Positions 52,183-62,360 of a stretch of 64,000 nucleotides of DNA are shown here, piece by piece. Origin of the DNA: SXOA01 sp051004015 (GTDB lineage Bacteria > Planctomycetota > Planctomycetia > Pirellulales > Pirellulaceae); contig JBPCKT010000084.1 of NCBI GenBank assembly GCA_051004015.1, forward strand, positions 24,591 to 88,590, written 5' to 3'. How positions within the stretch are numbered: position 1 is the first letter of the stretch; every line of letters starts with the position of its first letter. Below the pieces are notes generated by a model that was not told the origin of the DNA, made no database searches, and was given only the letters and a program-made list of their open reading frames with translations. Position numbers and translations under genes: made by a program.

Positions 52183-52198
52183 GGTTCCACGTGAAACT
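52183..52198. promoter_or_regulatory. parS site 3
   Basis: GGTTCCACGTGAAACT matches the parS core with one arm imperfect. The three sites fall within 108 bp, between parA and the toxin-like gene. Confidence 0.85.
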
Positions 52199-52207
52199 GC
52201 GTTTCAA

Positions 52208-52558
52208 TCAGAGCGGCAAATGGATTACCAAGTCACGGAAATCGATGGGGTCGCCGCAAACAGCGGCCATCACCAATTCGTCGATTGCTTCTCGATACGG
52301 CATCCGAAGCTTCAGGATGAGAAGCCCAGGACAAGGAAGTCCAGTTCGAATCCGCTTGCTCGCCTCGTGGATCATTGTGTTTGCGTCATGGCTCACAACA
52401 ACGTATCCGTTTTCGGCGGCCCACTGCAGCACGACAGCGTCCGGCTTCGATTCCAAGCCAACTTCGCGGACCCGCAGAAAAACAATTGCCGAATTGTCGT
52501 CGAGAACTCCCTGCAGGATATCGTCGTTGAAGTTCTCATCCCCGAGCAGCCGGACCAT
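52208..52558 (-). CDS. DUF5615-like PIN-fold toxin candidate
   Basis: A 116-residue protein starting MVRLLGDENFNDDILQGV. The acidic start LLGDENFND and the later ENGYVVVSHDANTM fit the PIN-like nuclease fold of the DUF5615 family, with Asp/Glu residues in the expected places. Such proteins pair with DUF433 antitoxins, and the gene just upstream, ending 8 bp before this one, is a DUF433-like protein. It would be an RNase toxin. It sits immediately beside the parS cluster, an unusual spot that could couple addiction to chromosome ends or simply be chance. Confidence 0.82.
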   Translation of the reverse strand: MVRLLGDENFNDDILQGVLDDNSAIVFLRVREVGLESKPDAVVLQWAAENGYVVVSHDANTMIHEASKRIRTGLPCPGLLILKLRMPYREAIDELVMAAVCGDPIDFRDLVIHLPL

Positions 52559-52566
52559 TGAAGCCC

Positions 52567-52914
52567 TCAACTGTTGGTGCGGGACTGCATTTTGGACTGC
52601 AGTTTGGCACGCAAGGCTGTCGTGTCCGTCGGGGTCGCGCCGGCGTCCTCCATTTGCGTTCGCAGAGCTTGTGCCTCTCGTTCTCGTCCTCGCAGATAAT
52701 TCTCGACTTCTTCCGCATGGTTCAGAGCGTAAGAGATAACGCCGTAGACGTCGGCCAGTTTGAGGCTCGGAAAGCTCGTCACAATTTGCTCCGGAGTTTT
52801 GCCGGCAAGATGCTGGTCGAGCACGACGTCGAGAGTGACGCGAGTTCCACCAACACGGTAGGTTCCGTCGTCATCGATGCGAATCGGGAGCGGGTCTGCA
52901 GCTAATAGGGACAT
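52567..52914 (-). CDS. DUF433-family antitoxin candidate
   Basis: A 115-residue protein starting MSLLAADPLPIRIDDDGTYR. The central part IDDDGTYRVGGTRVTLDVVLDQHLAGKTPEQIVTSFPSLKLADVYGVISYALNHAEEVENYL is the DUF433 winged-helix pattern. DUF433 proteins are antitoxins for DUF5615 PIN-like toxins. It is followed after 8 bp by the toxin gene in the same direction, so the pair is a small operon. A C-terminal tail (TTALRAKLQSKMQS) would bind the toxin. Confidence 0.85.
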   Translation of the reverse strand: MSLLAADPLPIRIDDDGTYRVGGTRVTLDVVLDQHLAGKTPEQIVTSFPSLKLADVYGVISYALNHAEEVENYLRGREREAQALRTQMEDAGATPTDTTALRAKLQSKMQSRTNS

Positions 52915-52963
52915 TGAGCCTCCAGCGGAATCGACTCCCAATTATACCACGCGCCAGGAGTCG

Positions 52964-54325
52964 CTACTCCAGCAAATGCACCACCATCCCGCCCAGAAGT
53001 TTGGGGTAGAAGTAGGTGCTCTTGGCGGGCATCCGCTCGCCGTGCTCGCTGATGGCCCGGACATGGTCGACGGTGGCGGGCATGACCAGGGCTGAGAGCT
53101 CGAAGCGACCACCAGCTCCCATCTGGCCAGTGGCGTCTCGGCCGACGGCGTCTCCTTTCTGCAATCCCTCGATGACTTCCGCCACGTTGTGGACGTACAT
53201 GGGCTTGGGAAGGTTCGTCAGGCCGAGAAGGGATTCCATCACCAGGCGGTGGAGGATGGACACGCCGAGCCCTTGCCAGTCGCCGCTGTGCTCCGGCGCG
53301 AGCTCCACGAGCGTCGCCAGGCCGGTGGGAGTGACGCTTGCCAGGGTCCAAGTGTCGTCCTGAGCGGTGTAGAACCCGAGCTGCCCTTGCTCCCCTTCGA
53401 CCTCGATTCGCTCCCAGACGCCGCCCGCGAGCTCTGCTCCAGAGCCGAGGGGCCGCGAAGCGAAGCTGTCGCCAAGCTTTTGTTGCAGCTCCTTCGCGGT
53501 CATCGCGTGGACGCCGCGGAAGAGGCGATGCGTGGGTAGCACAAGGAGGCCGGGGTCGTTCATGCTGACGCACTGCGTGAGTACGAAGTTGGCGGGATGC
53601 TCCGAGTCAAGCTTCCCTTGCTCAGCCAGAAAATCCTTGTAGTTGCAGGCCGTCTCGTAGCGATGATGCCCATCGGCAATGAACATGGGCTTGGGCCCCA
53701 TGATGGCCGCCACGTCGGTGATCACCTTGGAATTGATGACCGGCCACATGCGGTGGACGACGCCGAGGTGGTCGGTCGCGGTGTGCGGCGTCTGCCCTTT
53801 CACGGTTTCTTCGAGCAGGTTCTGAGCCTGGTTTTGCGGATCGGGGTACAGAGCAAAAATCTGGCTCAGGTTGGCCTTCGTCGCCTTGGTTAAAAGCAGC
53901 CGATCGGCTTTGGGACCAGAGTGGGTTTCCTCATGCGGGTAGATCTTCCCCTCGCCGAACCGCTCCAGACGCACGCGGCACATGAAGCCGCGCCGCGTGT
54001 ACTCGCCACCTTCGGTCGTGAAGGTCTGGTGATAGACATAGAGCGCCGCGTCGGGGTCCACCTGCATCAAGCCTTCCTGCCGCCAGTGGCGGAGGAACTT
54101 TGCTGCCCGGCCGTATTTGTTGTTCTGCTCGCCGCTTGCGGCCGCGCCGTCGCCCGGCTCGTCGCGGTTGAGCTCCAGGCGGATGAAATTCGCCGGGTGC
54201 CGCTTGTAGAGCTGATCCTGAAACTCGGGAGAGATCACGTCATACGGAGGCGTCACCACGTCGCTCAGCGAGCCGACGTGGCCGAGGTCGTAACGCAATC
54301 CGCGAAAGGCTTGAATCGTGGGCAT
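52964..54325 (-). CDS. DUF1015-family protein
   Basis: A 453-residue protein starting MPTIQAFRGLRYDLGHVGSL. Family marks are VTPPYDVISPEFQDQLYKRHPANFIRLEL, YVYHQTFTTEGGEYTRRGFMCRVRLE, the IADGHHRYETACNYKDF segment and the C-terminal STYFYPKLLGGMVVHLL. DUF1015 is widespread in bacteria; its biochemical role is not established to my knowledge. The HHRYET motif suggests an enzyme. It is separated from the toxin-antitoxin pair by 49 bp. Confidence 0.92.
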   Translation of the reverse strand: MPTIQAFRGLRYDLGHVGSLSDVVTPPYDVISPEFQDQLYKRHPANFIRLELNRDEPGDGAAASGEQNNKYGRAAKFLRHWRQEGLMQVDPDAALYVYHQTFTTEGGEYTRRGFMCRVRLERFGEGKIYPHEETHSGPKADRLLLTKATKANLSQIFALYPDPQNQAQNLLEETVKGQTPHTATDHLGVVHRMWPVINSKVITDVAAIMGPKPMFIADGHHRYETACNYKDFLAEQGKLDSEHPANFVLTQCVSMNDPGLLVLPTHRLFRGVHAMTAKELQQKLGDSFASRPLGSGAELAGGVWERIEVEGEQGQLGFYTAQDDTWTLASVTPTGLATLVELAPEHSGDWQGLGVSILHRLVMESLLGLTNLPKPMYVHNVAEVIEGLQKGDAVGRDATGQMGAGGRFELSALVMPATVDHVRAISEHGERMPAKSTYFYPKLLGGMVVHLLE

Positions 54326-54365
54326 GGGGCAAGATCAAAGTCAATAGAGTCAAATAAGAGTGCGA

Positions 54366-54740
54366 CTAGCGCGACTCCGCCGCGACCAGTGTCGTTGTCG
54401 CCACGAAGCGATGGCCAATGTTGTCCACCATGACGCCAAAACCTTCGATGGTGCGAACGCCAAGCAAGTGCATGTCTCCCGGCTCCGCGAAGACGACTTC
54501 GTCGATCGTCTCATAGTTCTCCGAGCGTAAGATGGCGTATCCGACCTGCCGCTCAACAGTTTGCTTCGTCGCGGTCAAAAAGGCCCGCTTCCTCAGCGGT
54601 GAGATCTTCGCGGATGCTAGCACGTCCGCCGGGAGCCAGGTAAGTTCCGATCCTGTGTCGACGAGAACCTCCACCGGGACCGTCGCCTTCTGCTGGTCCT
54701 GCGGGTTCACCGCGACAACATTAACCCGAAACATGCTCAT
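54366..54740 (-). CDS. Retropepsin-like aspartic protease family protein
   Basis: A 124-residue protein starting MSMFRVNVVAVNPQDQQKATV. The motif VEVLVDTGSELTWLP (DTGSE for the usual DTGAS) and a later hydrophobic-hydrophobic-Gly segment (LGVRTIEGFGVMVDN) fit the single-lobe retropepsin fold, which works as a dimer. The role of bacterial members is poorly known. It lies between ahcY (11 bp away) and DUF1015 on the same strand. Confidence 0.8.
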   Translation of the reverse strand: MSMFRVNVVAVNPQDQQKATVPVEVLVDTGSELTWLPADVLASAKISPLRKRAFLTATKQTVERQVGYAILRSENYETIDEVVFAEPGDMHLLGVRTIEGFGVMVDNIGHRFVATTTLVAAESR

Positions 54741-54751
54741 TTTGTTCGTTC

Positions 54752-56080
<1,329 letters not shown>

Positions 56081-56619
56081 AAGCAAACTCCTAAGTGGAC
56101 AAAAGGTTAGTTTCTGAGTGGAACGCCCACGGCTCTGCGTGGGGCATGAAGGGGGGCTCAATACATGCCGGAAGCGCAAGCCAAGGACAGGTTTCCTTCG
56201 CTTGCGCTTCAGGCTTGTGTCAGACCGGCCACGGTCAAGCCTTTCATCATAGAACCGTACCCCCAAAGTGGGCAATAACACCCATTCCGGTGCGTCCACG
56301 CGTGCGAAAAGCGAGGAGACATGGATCGGACAAGTATTGCTGGAAATCCAGCCCGCTGGTTGTGCTGCCACGTGACCTTGGTATCCTGCCAGAATGCTGA
56401 CTCCAGAGGAAAAGAGGCTTGTCTCCCTGGTGGCGAAAGGGGCGACGCCGGTCATGATATCGTCGATGTTTCTCTGCGCGTGCGGGGCTGGAATCGGCTT
56501 CCTGGGGGCGCCGCCAAGGCCCTCATGCAAGGGGGAAACTAAGATTGGCCGATTTGGCGAGGAATTTGCTCCTTCAATCGCTCCTGGCACCATGTTTCTG
56601 ACACCCGGAGAAAAGCACC
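56081..56619. repeat. Gene-free stretch upstream of ahcY with palindromes
   Basis: The stretch holds GCCCACGGCTCTGCGTGGG near 56126, the same family as 21535, and a long inverted pair GAAGCGCAAGCCAAGGA...TCCTTCGCTTGCGCTTC (about 56170-56211), the same family as at 59610. Promoters for ahcY (minus) and the next gene (plus) must lie here. I looked for a SAH or SAM riboswitch and could not recognise one. Confidence 0.6.
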
Positions 56620-57372
56620 ATGAAAACGTCACTCCTCTATTGCGCCGCGCTCGCGTTCTATTCGCTCGTTGTCCCCCTGGCCACCGCCCAGGACGAGCCC
56701 CAGGCCGTCGTTGACAAAGCGATTGCGGCTCATGGAGGGGCCGAGAAAATTGCCCGGATGAACCGGGTGCATAGCAAGGCAGAGGGGACGATTGATGTGC
56801 TGCCGGGCCAGCCCGCCATGCCGTTTGTGGGGGAGAGCTGGCGGATGGACGGGGACTCCAAGATGACCATTACGATCCGGGTGCAGGGGATCAAAATGGT
56901 CATGACCGATGCCGTGCATGGCGACACCCAGTGGCGGCAGTTGCAGGGCCGCACACAGGAGCTTTCCAAGGAAGAAGTTGCCGAAATCCAGGAGAGCCGT
57001 TATGTCGATCGGCTCGGCAAGCTGAGCTTTCTCAAGGATGACGGGATTGCGTTCACCACGCTGGCCGAGTCGAAGATCGGCGACAAGCCGGCCGTGGGGA
57101 TCCTGGCGAAGTCCCAGGGCCGCCGCGACGTGAAGCTGTATTTCGACAAGGAGAGCGGGCTGCTCGCCAAGGTCGAGCGTCCCGCGCTCGATTTGCTGTC
57201 GGGCAAGGAAGTGGTGGAAGAGCTGGTGCTGAGCGACTATCAAGACAAGGACGGCCTGAAATACGCCATGCGGTCGGCGCTCTACCGCGACGGCAAAAAA
57301 ATCATGGACGGCAAAGTGACCGAGCTGGAGCTCGTGGACAAGCTGGACCAGGCGATCTTTGCCAGGCCGTAA
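56620..57372 (+). CDS. Secreted protein, outer-membrane lipoprotein-sorting-like fold
   Basis: A 250-residue protein with signal peptide MKTSLLYCAALAFYSLVVPLATAQ. The body begins AVVDKAIAAHGGAEKIARMNRVHSKAEG, a start common in LolA/DUF-type secreted proteins of planctomycetes, followed by long beta strands (KMTITIRVQGIKMVM, DVKLYFDKESGLLAKVERPAL, LKYAMRSALYRDGKKI). The fold is probably an incomplete beta-barrel that holds a lipid. Specific function unknown. Monocistronic; ATG 56620 has GAGAAAAGCACC upstream, a fair ribosome-binding site. Confidence 0.72.
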   Translation: MKTSLLYCAALAFYSLVVPLATAQDEPQAVVDKAIAAHGGAEKIARMNRVHSKAEGTIDVLPGQPAMPFVGESWRMDGDSKMTITIRVQGIKMVMTDAVHGDTQWRQLQGRTQELSKEEVAEIQESRYVDRLGKLSFLKDDGIAFTTLAESKIGDKPAVGILAKSQGRRDVKLYFDKESGLLAKVERPALDLLSGKEVVEELVLSDYQDKDGLKYAMRSALYRDGKKIMDGKVTELELVDKLDQAIFARP

Positions 57373-57546
57373 AGAATGGCATAAAGCGTTGCCGGCACGC
57401 CGGTTGCTATTCGGACGCGGGACAGCGGGTTAGACTGGAACTGTCCCGTTTCTTACAAGATTTTGAAACAGGTTCCCCTCCTGGCGGCCATTAAGCTGGT
57501 GCGCTGTGTTTTTGCCAGCGGGCTACGCGGCCGAGGGAGGGACCTG

Positions 57547-59649
57547 ATGAACGGCATGGCGACGCAGGCGAAGGATTCCGAGCTGCAGCATAGCTTCGGG
57601 CCGCAGGAGATCGGCTTTGATTATCTCCCGCTGGAGCTGACCCCTTCGGATGGGGTCGCGGTGCGCACCCAGCCGGCGGCGAAGGTGCCGTACATCGACC
57701 TGAACTCGAATACGCCGTTCGAATTGCCGGAAGCCCCGCCCGAACCCGCTTCTTCCCCCCCGCCTGCTTCCCGTCCGCCGCGAAAGGCCAACGGCAAGCC
57801 GCATCCGGATCGCTCCCCCGGCACGCTGTGGCTGGAGGGGGACGTGCTGATGTGCGCCTGCCCCGATTGCCGTGCGCCGATGTCCGTCCGCCTCTGGCTG
57901 ATGGCTGCCGACTGCTGGAATTGCGGCGCCAGCATCGAGCTGACGCAGGAGCAAGAGCGCGAGGCGCTCCGCTTGCTCAAAGAGCGGGAAGAGGGAGCGG
58001 CAACGGCTCTGGCCCTGCCGGCTGCGCCGCCGGATTCCGGCACACGGAGTGTGCCGGCTACTTTGAGAGCGCCGGCGCCCGCGGCCCGCGAAGCGGTTCC
58101 GGAAACTCCGCCCCAGCAGCCGCGTCGTCGCCCCGCACAGCGCCGCAGAACCCAAAGCGCCTCCTCTTGGCTCCATAAGCTGCTCAAGGACACTCCCGCC
58201 TGGCTCATCAGCATGCTCATTCACATGGTGGCCCTCACGCTGATGGGGCTCATTCCGCTGGAACAGGAGCGGGAGAGCGGCGAAACGATTCTGCTCTCCT
58301 CCGCTTCCATACCGGAGCCGGAAAAGGGGGGGGACACCCTCAAAATCAAGCAGGAGGACGATTCTCAGTTCGACCTCCCCGTCCCCAACAAATCCGACCT
58401 GCAGGACCCCGAGAAACGCCAGGTCCTGCTCGCCGCGGCTCAGGACGCCAAGGAGCTGCGGCTCAACGAGCCGGAGCAAAACCTGCCGCCACTGGAGGAA
58501 GTTCGCAAGCTCGTCGGCAATCCCAACGGCATCCGCAGCGTGATGGCCGCCCGTGATCCGCGGCTGCGGGTGGAAATGGTTGCGAAGGAAGGGGGGACCA
58601 CGCTCACGGAAGCCTCCGTCGCCCGCGGCCTGAAGTGGCTCTCCCTCCACCAGAACAACGACGGCAGTTGGAGCGTCAACGGTTTCCAAACCGCCGGCAA
58701 ATGCAACTGCAACGGGCAGGGGGGCGTCGGCGGCAAGAGCGCGGGCACCGCGCTCGCCATGCTGCCGTACCTGGGAGCGGGGCAAACCCACCTCGTCGGC
58801 AAGTACAAACACACTGTCTCCCGCGGCCTGCGGTGGATGATCGAAAACCAGGGGGAAGATGGCGACCTGCGGGCCGGCTCCAACGACAACAGTGGCATGT
58901 ATACCCACGGCCAGGCCACCATCGTCCTGTGCGAAGCGTTCGCCATGACCGGCGACGAGCAGCTTCGCCTTCCCGCCCAAAAGGCGGTCGATTTCATCGT
59001 CAAGGCCCAGTATCGCGACGGCGGCTGGCGGTATCAGCCTGGCCCGCCGACGCAGCCCGGCGACACCAGCGTGGTCGGCTGGCAACTCATGGCCCTGCAA
59101 AGCGCTCGGGCCGCCAACCTCACCGTCCCGCCGGATACCCTGGGCATGGCCGAGGTCTTTCTCGAGGGAGTCAGCCAAAAAGAAGGGGCCGTCTACGGCT
59201 ACCAACGGGGCCACGGCGTCACACCCGCCATGACCGCCGAAGGGCTCCTTTGCCGGATGTACCTGGGATGGAAGAAGGACAACCCGAGCCTGGGCCGCGG
59301 CGTGCGCTGGCTGGTGGACGAGCACTTGCCGAGCGAACGGACGCCGAACATTTACTACTGGTACTACGGCACGCAGACGCTGCACCACTTCGGCGGCGAG
59401 GAGTGGGAAAAATGGAACGTGCAGATGCGCGACGTCCTCGTCCGCTCGCAAGAGACCAGCGGCCACGTCGCCGGCAGTTGGGCCCCCCGCGACCAGCACG
59501 CCTACGCCGGCGGCCGCATCTACCAAACCAGCCTCTCCATCTGCTGCCTGGAGGTTTACTATCGGCACCTGCCGATTTTCAAGCAGCTTGAGCTGGGAAA
59601 CACACACAAGCCTGAAGCGCCAGCGAAGGAAAATGCGGCCAGCCGGTGA
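57547..59649 (+). CDS. Prenyltransferase/squalene-cyclase-repeat membrane protein
   Basis: A 700-residue protein starting MNGMATQAKDSELQHSFGPQ with GGGAGGG just upstream. The N-terminal part is Pro/Ala-rich with a zinc-ribbon-like CACPDCRAPMSVRLW...CWNCG. A single transmembrane helix (LISMLIHMVALTLMGLIPL, about 220-238) follows. The C-terminal half is an alpha/alpha toroid with repeats such as GLKWLSLHQNNDGSWSV, GLRWMIENQGEDGDL, FIVKAQYRDGGWRYQPG and GVRWLVDEHLPSERT, as in squalene-cyclase-like proteins. Planctomycetes have many of these; the substrate is unknown. The C-terminal tail KPEAPAKE is encoded by a copy of the dispersed palindromic repeat found near 56170. Confidence 0.85.
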   Translation: MNGMATQAKDSELQHSFGPQEIGFDYLPLELTPSDGVAVRTQPAAKVPYIDLNSNTPFELPEAPPEPASSPPPASRPPRKANGKPHPDRSPGTLWLEGDVLMCACPDCRAPMSVRLWLMAADCWNCGASIELTQEQEREALRLLKEREEGAATALALPAAPPDSGTRSVPATLRAPAPAAREAVPETPPQQPRRRPAQRRRTQSASSWLHKLLKDTPAWLISMLIHMVALTLMGLIPLEQERESGETILLSSASIPEPEKGGDTLKIKQEDDSQFDLPVPNKSDLQDPEKRQVLLAAAQDAKELRLNEPEQNLPPLEEVRKLVGNPNGIRSVMAARDPRLRVEMVAKEGGTTLTEASVARGLKWLSLHQNNDGSWSVNGFQTAGKCNCNGQGGVGGKSAGTALAMLPYLGAGQTHLVGKYKHTVSRGLRWMIENQGEDGDLRAGSNDNSGMYTHGQATIVLCEAFAMTGDEQLRLPAQKAVDFIVKAQYRDGGWRYQPGPPTQPGDTSVVGWQLMALQSARAANLTVPPDTLGMAEVFLEGVSQKEGAVYGYQRGHGVTPAMTAEGLLCRMYLGWKKDNPSLGRGVRWLVDEHLPSERTPNIYYWYYGTQTLHHFGGEEWEKWNVQMRDVLVRSQETSGHVAGSWAPRDQHAYAGGRIYQTSLSICCLEVYYRHLPIFKQLELGNTHKPEAPAKENAASR

Positions 59650-59713
59650 ATGGCGATAGTTCCCTCATGTGATTTCCATCGCCTCGGAGAACCCCATGTG
59701 GTAGAATTGATCC

Positions 59714-59977
59714 ATGCCAACCATTGTTCGCAATGTTCGAGACCTAGATAAAAACGACCGTTTCGCCATGGAACGGGTTGTCGGCCAAGAGCTGCGTGAA
59801 GGACAACGGTTAGTGATTAACGTCGAAACTCCGCCCCAAGACGCCGCGCAACATGCGACTCCAACAGCCGGTGAATTGCCGGAATGGTGCAACATCTATG
59901 CGGGGCTCTCCGACGATGAGATTGATGAGCTAGATCGATCAATCACGCGCACCCATTCCAGTCGCGAATTTTCCTAG
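59714..59977 (+). CDS. Orphan antitoxin-like small protein
   Basis: An 87-residue protein starting MPTIVRNVRDLDKNDRFAMER. The ending GLSDDEIDELDRSITRTHSSREFS is the pattern seen at the C-terminus of small antitoxins that precede PIN-domain toxins, where the tail blocks the toxin site. No toxin gene follows: 59978-60110 has no frame of suitable length, and the next gene is on the other strand. It may be a remnant of a toxin-antitoxin pair or act on a toxin elsewhere. Confidence 0.6.
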   Translation: MPTIVRNVRDLDKNDRFAMERVVGQELREGQRLVINVETPPQDAAQHATPTAGELPEWCNIYAGLSDDEIDELDRSITRTHSSREFS

Positions 59978-60110
59978 CCCAAACCTCTTCGTCCTCTCTG
60001 TGAACTCCGCGCCTCTGCGTGAGGCCCCAAGAGAGCATCACGCAGAAGCGCAAAGACCGCAGAGCGGAGGGGTATTGCCGAATTCCTTCGTTCCCTCTGT
60101 TCTCTTCTGT

Positions 60111-62360
60111 TCAATTCCTCAAAACTTGCGGCAGCGGCACGGCTACGGAGATGGTGACAAGGATACTCTTAAACGCGGGCGTCTTTGATTGCGGATCGGC
60201 ATGACGCGGGACGAGCACGTTCGCCTCGGGGTAGTACATCAGCGCGTTGCCGGCGCGGATGTCAGGATAGCTCCGCGCGAGGATGTTCGGCATCGAGCCG
60301 GTTTCGCTACGAACGGTGACTCGCTGGTCCTCGCTGAATCCGAGCCGCAGCATGTCATCGGGATGGAGCAAGATCACATCCCGTCGGTCCTGGCCGCGGT
60401 AGATGTCTTCATTCTCATAGACGACCGTGTTGAACTGCCCTTCGCTCCGGACGGTCATCAGGCGCAACTGATTTTCAGACCCCGCCAACTCCGGCAGCTC
60501 ATGCGTATGCATCACCGCCTTGCCATCCGCCGTCGGGAACTTCGGCTCGTGGAAGATGCGGCCGTCGATGGCGAATTCCTGTTTGGTCTTGTCGATGGAC
60601 GCGAGCTGCTCGAAGCCGGGGACGACTTTGGCGATGGCCTCGCGGATTTTGCCGGTGTGCTCCATCGATTGCCAGTCGAGGGCACCACTTGCGGCGCTGC
60701 CGGGGGGAAGCGTTTCGCGGGCAATCTGGGCAATGATTTCCACCTCGCTCCGCGGCCCCTGGTGTCGCCGCGGGCCGCCATCGGAGAGCCGGACGTAGTT
60801 GAACATCGACTCCTGGGTGCTCGGCTCGGGCTCTTCGTCGCGGGCCAGGACCGGCAGGATGATGGTTTCCTTCGCCAGGCCGTGCGCGTGCCCCGTGTTG
60901 AGCGTGGTGTTGAGATAGACGATCTGGTCGAGCTTGCTGATTGCTTCCCCAGCAAAGACAGCGTCGGGATTCGACCCGTACAAATTGCCGCCGAGGCAGA
61001 AGCCGGTCTTCAGCCGCCCTGCCTGTGCTTCTTCGATGCAGGCCAGCGTGTCGAGTCCCGGCGTCTTCGGCAGCGACAGGCCGTACTCGCTTTGCAGCTT
61101 CTCCAAAATCGCATCCTTCAGCTTCGGCGTCACTCCCATGCTGCCGATCCCTTGCACGTTGGAATGGCCGCGGATGGGTAGCAGCCCGGAGTGCAGCTTG
61201 CCCACCATGCCGCGCATCAGGGCCAGGTTGGCGATGGCCTGCACGTTCTTCACCCCGTGGGCGTGATGCGTGATTCCCATTGTCCAGCTAAAAATCGTCT
61301 TCTTCGACGCGGCGTACATTTCGGCGATCTTGTCGATCTCCGCCTGACCCACGCCGCTCTTCTCGTGGATCTCGCTCCAGGGCGTTTCGCGGACTCGCCT
61401 CAGCCACTCTTCGTGCCCGCTGGTGTGGGCTTTCAAAAACGCTTCATCCTGGGCCCCCATCTCGTCAATCCGCTTGGCGATGCCGGTGAGCAGGGCCAGG
61501 TCCCCGCCGATGTGCGGCTGGACGTAGAGCGACGTGATTTTGGTGCCAAACAGGAGGGACCAGGGGTCGCTGGGGACGCGGAAGTTGACGAGGCCGGTCT
61601 CGATGACCGGGTTGATGGAGATGATGTGCCCCCCGCGTCGGCGGACGTTTTTCAGCGTCGTCATCAGCCGCGGGTGGTTGCTGGCGGGGTTGCCGCCGAT
61701 GACGAGAACCAGGTCCGCGTGCTCCACGTCCTCCAGCGTCAGCGTGGCCGTGCCGCTGCCGAGGGACGACTGCAGCCCCACGCCGCTCGCCTGGTGGCAA
61801 TAGAAGCTGCAATTGTTGACGTTGTTGGTCCCATAGACGCGGGCGAAAAGCTGCAGCAGGAACCCCGCCTCGTTGGAACTCCGGCCGCTGAAGTACCAAA
61901 ACGTCTCATTCGGCGCAACGCTCTTCAGCTTGCCGACAATTCGGCCAATCGCATCCTCCCACGAAATGGGCCGGAAATAATCATTCGTAGTAGCCGACTT
62001 CAGTCGGCTACAATCCCCTCTCTCCAGCACCACCGGCTGCGTGAGCCTGCCGCACGATTCCAAATCAAACGGCGAAAACGCCGCGAGCTGAGCCGCTGAA
62101 TACGTGCTCCAGAACTCCCCCTTGATCGCCCCCTGCATGTCGGAAGCCATCGCCTGCAACGACTTTTTGCAAACCTCGGGAAAGCTCCCCGCCTCATTCA
62201 CCATCCCCCCCTGCTGCCCCCCCATCCCCAGCGCGCAGGTCTTGCACGCATTCTTGCTCCGCATCGCCTTCCACATCGCCCAAAACCCGCCGCTCGCGCG
62301 AGCTTTTTTGAACGTATACCAAATCGCCCGCCACCCGCCGCCGGAAGAGAGTTTTTTCAT
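60111..62360 (-). CDS. FdhF/YdeP-family molybdopterin oxidoreductase with in-frame palindromic insert
   Basis: A 749-residue molybdopterin enzyme. The YdeP-type N-terminus KNACKTCALGMGGQQGGMVN has a cysteine group for a possible Fe-S cluster. Cofactor-binding parts include YFSGRSSNEAGFLLQLFARVYG, VNNCSFYCHQASGVGLQ, LVLVIGGNPASNHPRLM and FSWTMGITHHAHGVKNV. The C-terminal beta-barrel has MTVRSEGQFNTVVYE. Family members act on formate or unknown substrates and are linked to acid resistance in E. coli. Residues 117-124 (CSRLKSAT) are encoded by a perfect 22-bp palindrome at 61990-62011, so this gene too carries a palindrome in frame. No accessory subunit is adjacent. Confidence 0.88.
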   Translation of the reverse strand: MKKLSSGGGWRAIWYTFKKARASGGFWAMWKAMRSKNACKTCALGMGGQQGGMVNEAGSFPEVCKKSLQAMASDMQGAIKGEFWSTYSAAQLAAFSPFDLESCGRLTQPVVLERGDCSRLKSATTNDYFRPISWEDAIGRIVGKLKSVAPNETFWYFSGRSSNEAGFLLQLFARVYGTNNVNNCSFYCHQASGVGLQSSLGSGTATLTLEDVEHADLVLVIGGNPASNHPRLMTTLKNVRRRGGHIISINPVIETGLVNFRVPSDPWSLLFGTKITSLYVQPHIGGDLALLTGIAKRIDEMGAQDEAFLKAHTSGHEEWLRRVRETPWSEIHEKSGVGQAEIDKIAEMYAASKKTIFSWTMGITHHAHGVKNVQAIANLALMRGMVGKLHSGLLPIRGHSNVQGIGSMGVTPKLKDAILEKLQSEYGLSLPKTPGLDTLACIEEAQAGRLKTGFCLGGNLYGSNPDAVFAGEAISKLDQIVYLNTTLNTGHAHGLAKETIILPVLARDEEPEPSTQESMFNYVRLSDGGPRRHQGPRSEVEIIAQIARETLPPGSAASGALDWQSMEHTGKIREAIAKVVPGFEQLASIDKTKQEFAIDGRIFHEPKFPTADGKAVMHTHELPELAGSENQLRLMTVRSEGQFNTVVYENEDIYRGQDRRDVILLHPDDMLRLGFSEDQRVTVRSETGSMPNILARSYPDIRAGNALMYYPEANVLVPRHADPQSKTPAFKSILVTISVAVPLPQVLRN
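61990..62011. repeat. 22-bp palindrome inside fdhF-like gene
   Basis: GTAGCCGACT-TC-AGTCGGCTAC has perfect 10-bp arms. It lies in frame between the segments LTQPVVLERGD and NDYFRPISWEDA, where relatives usually have a short loop. It is of the same GTAG...CTAC type as other repeats in the window. Confidence 0.88.

Noticed and set aside
56081..56300. SAH or SAM riboswitch upstream of ahcY
   Set aside because: The structure seen is explained by dispersed palindromes that occur elsewhere in the window; no conserved riboswitch core could be recognised.
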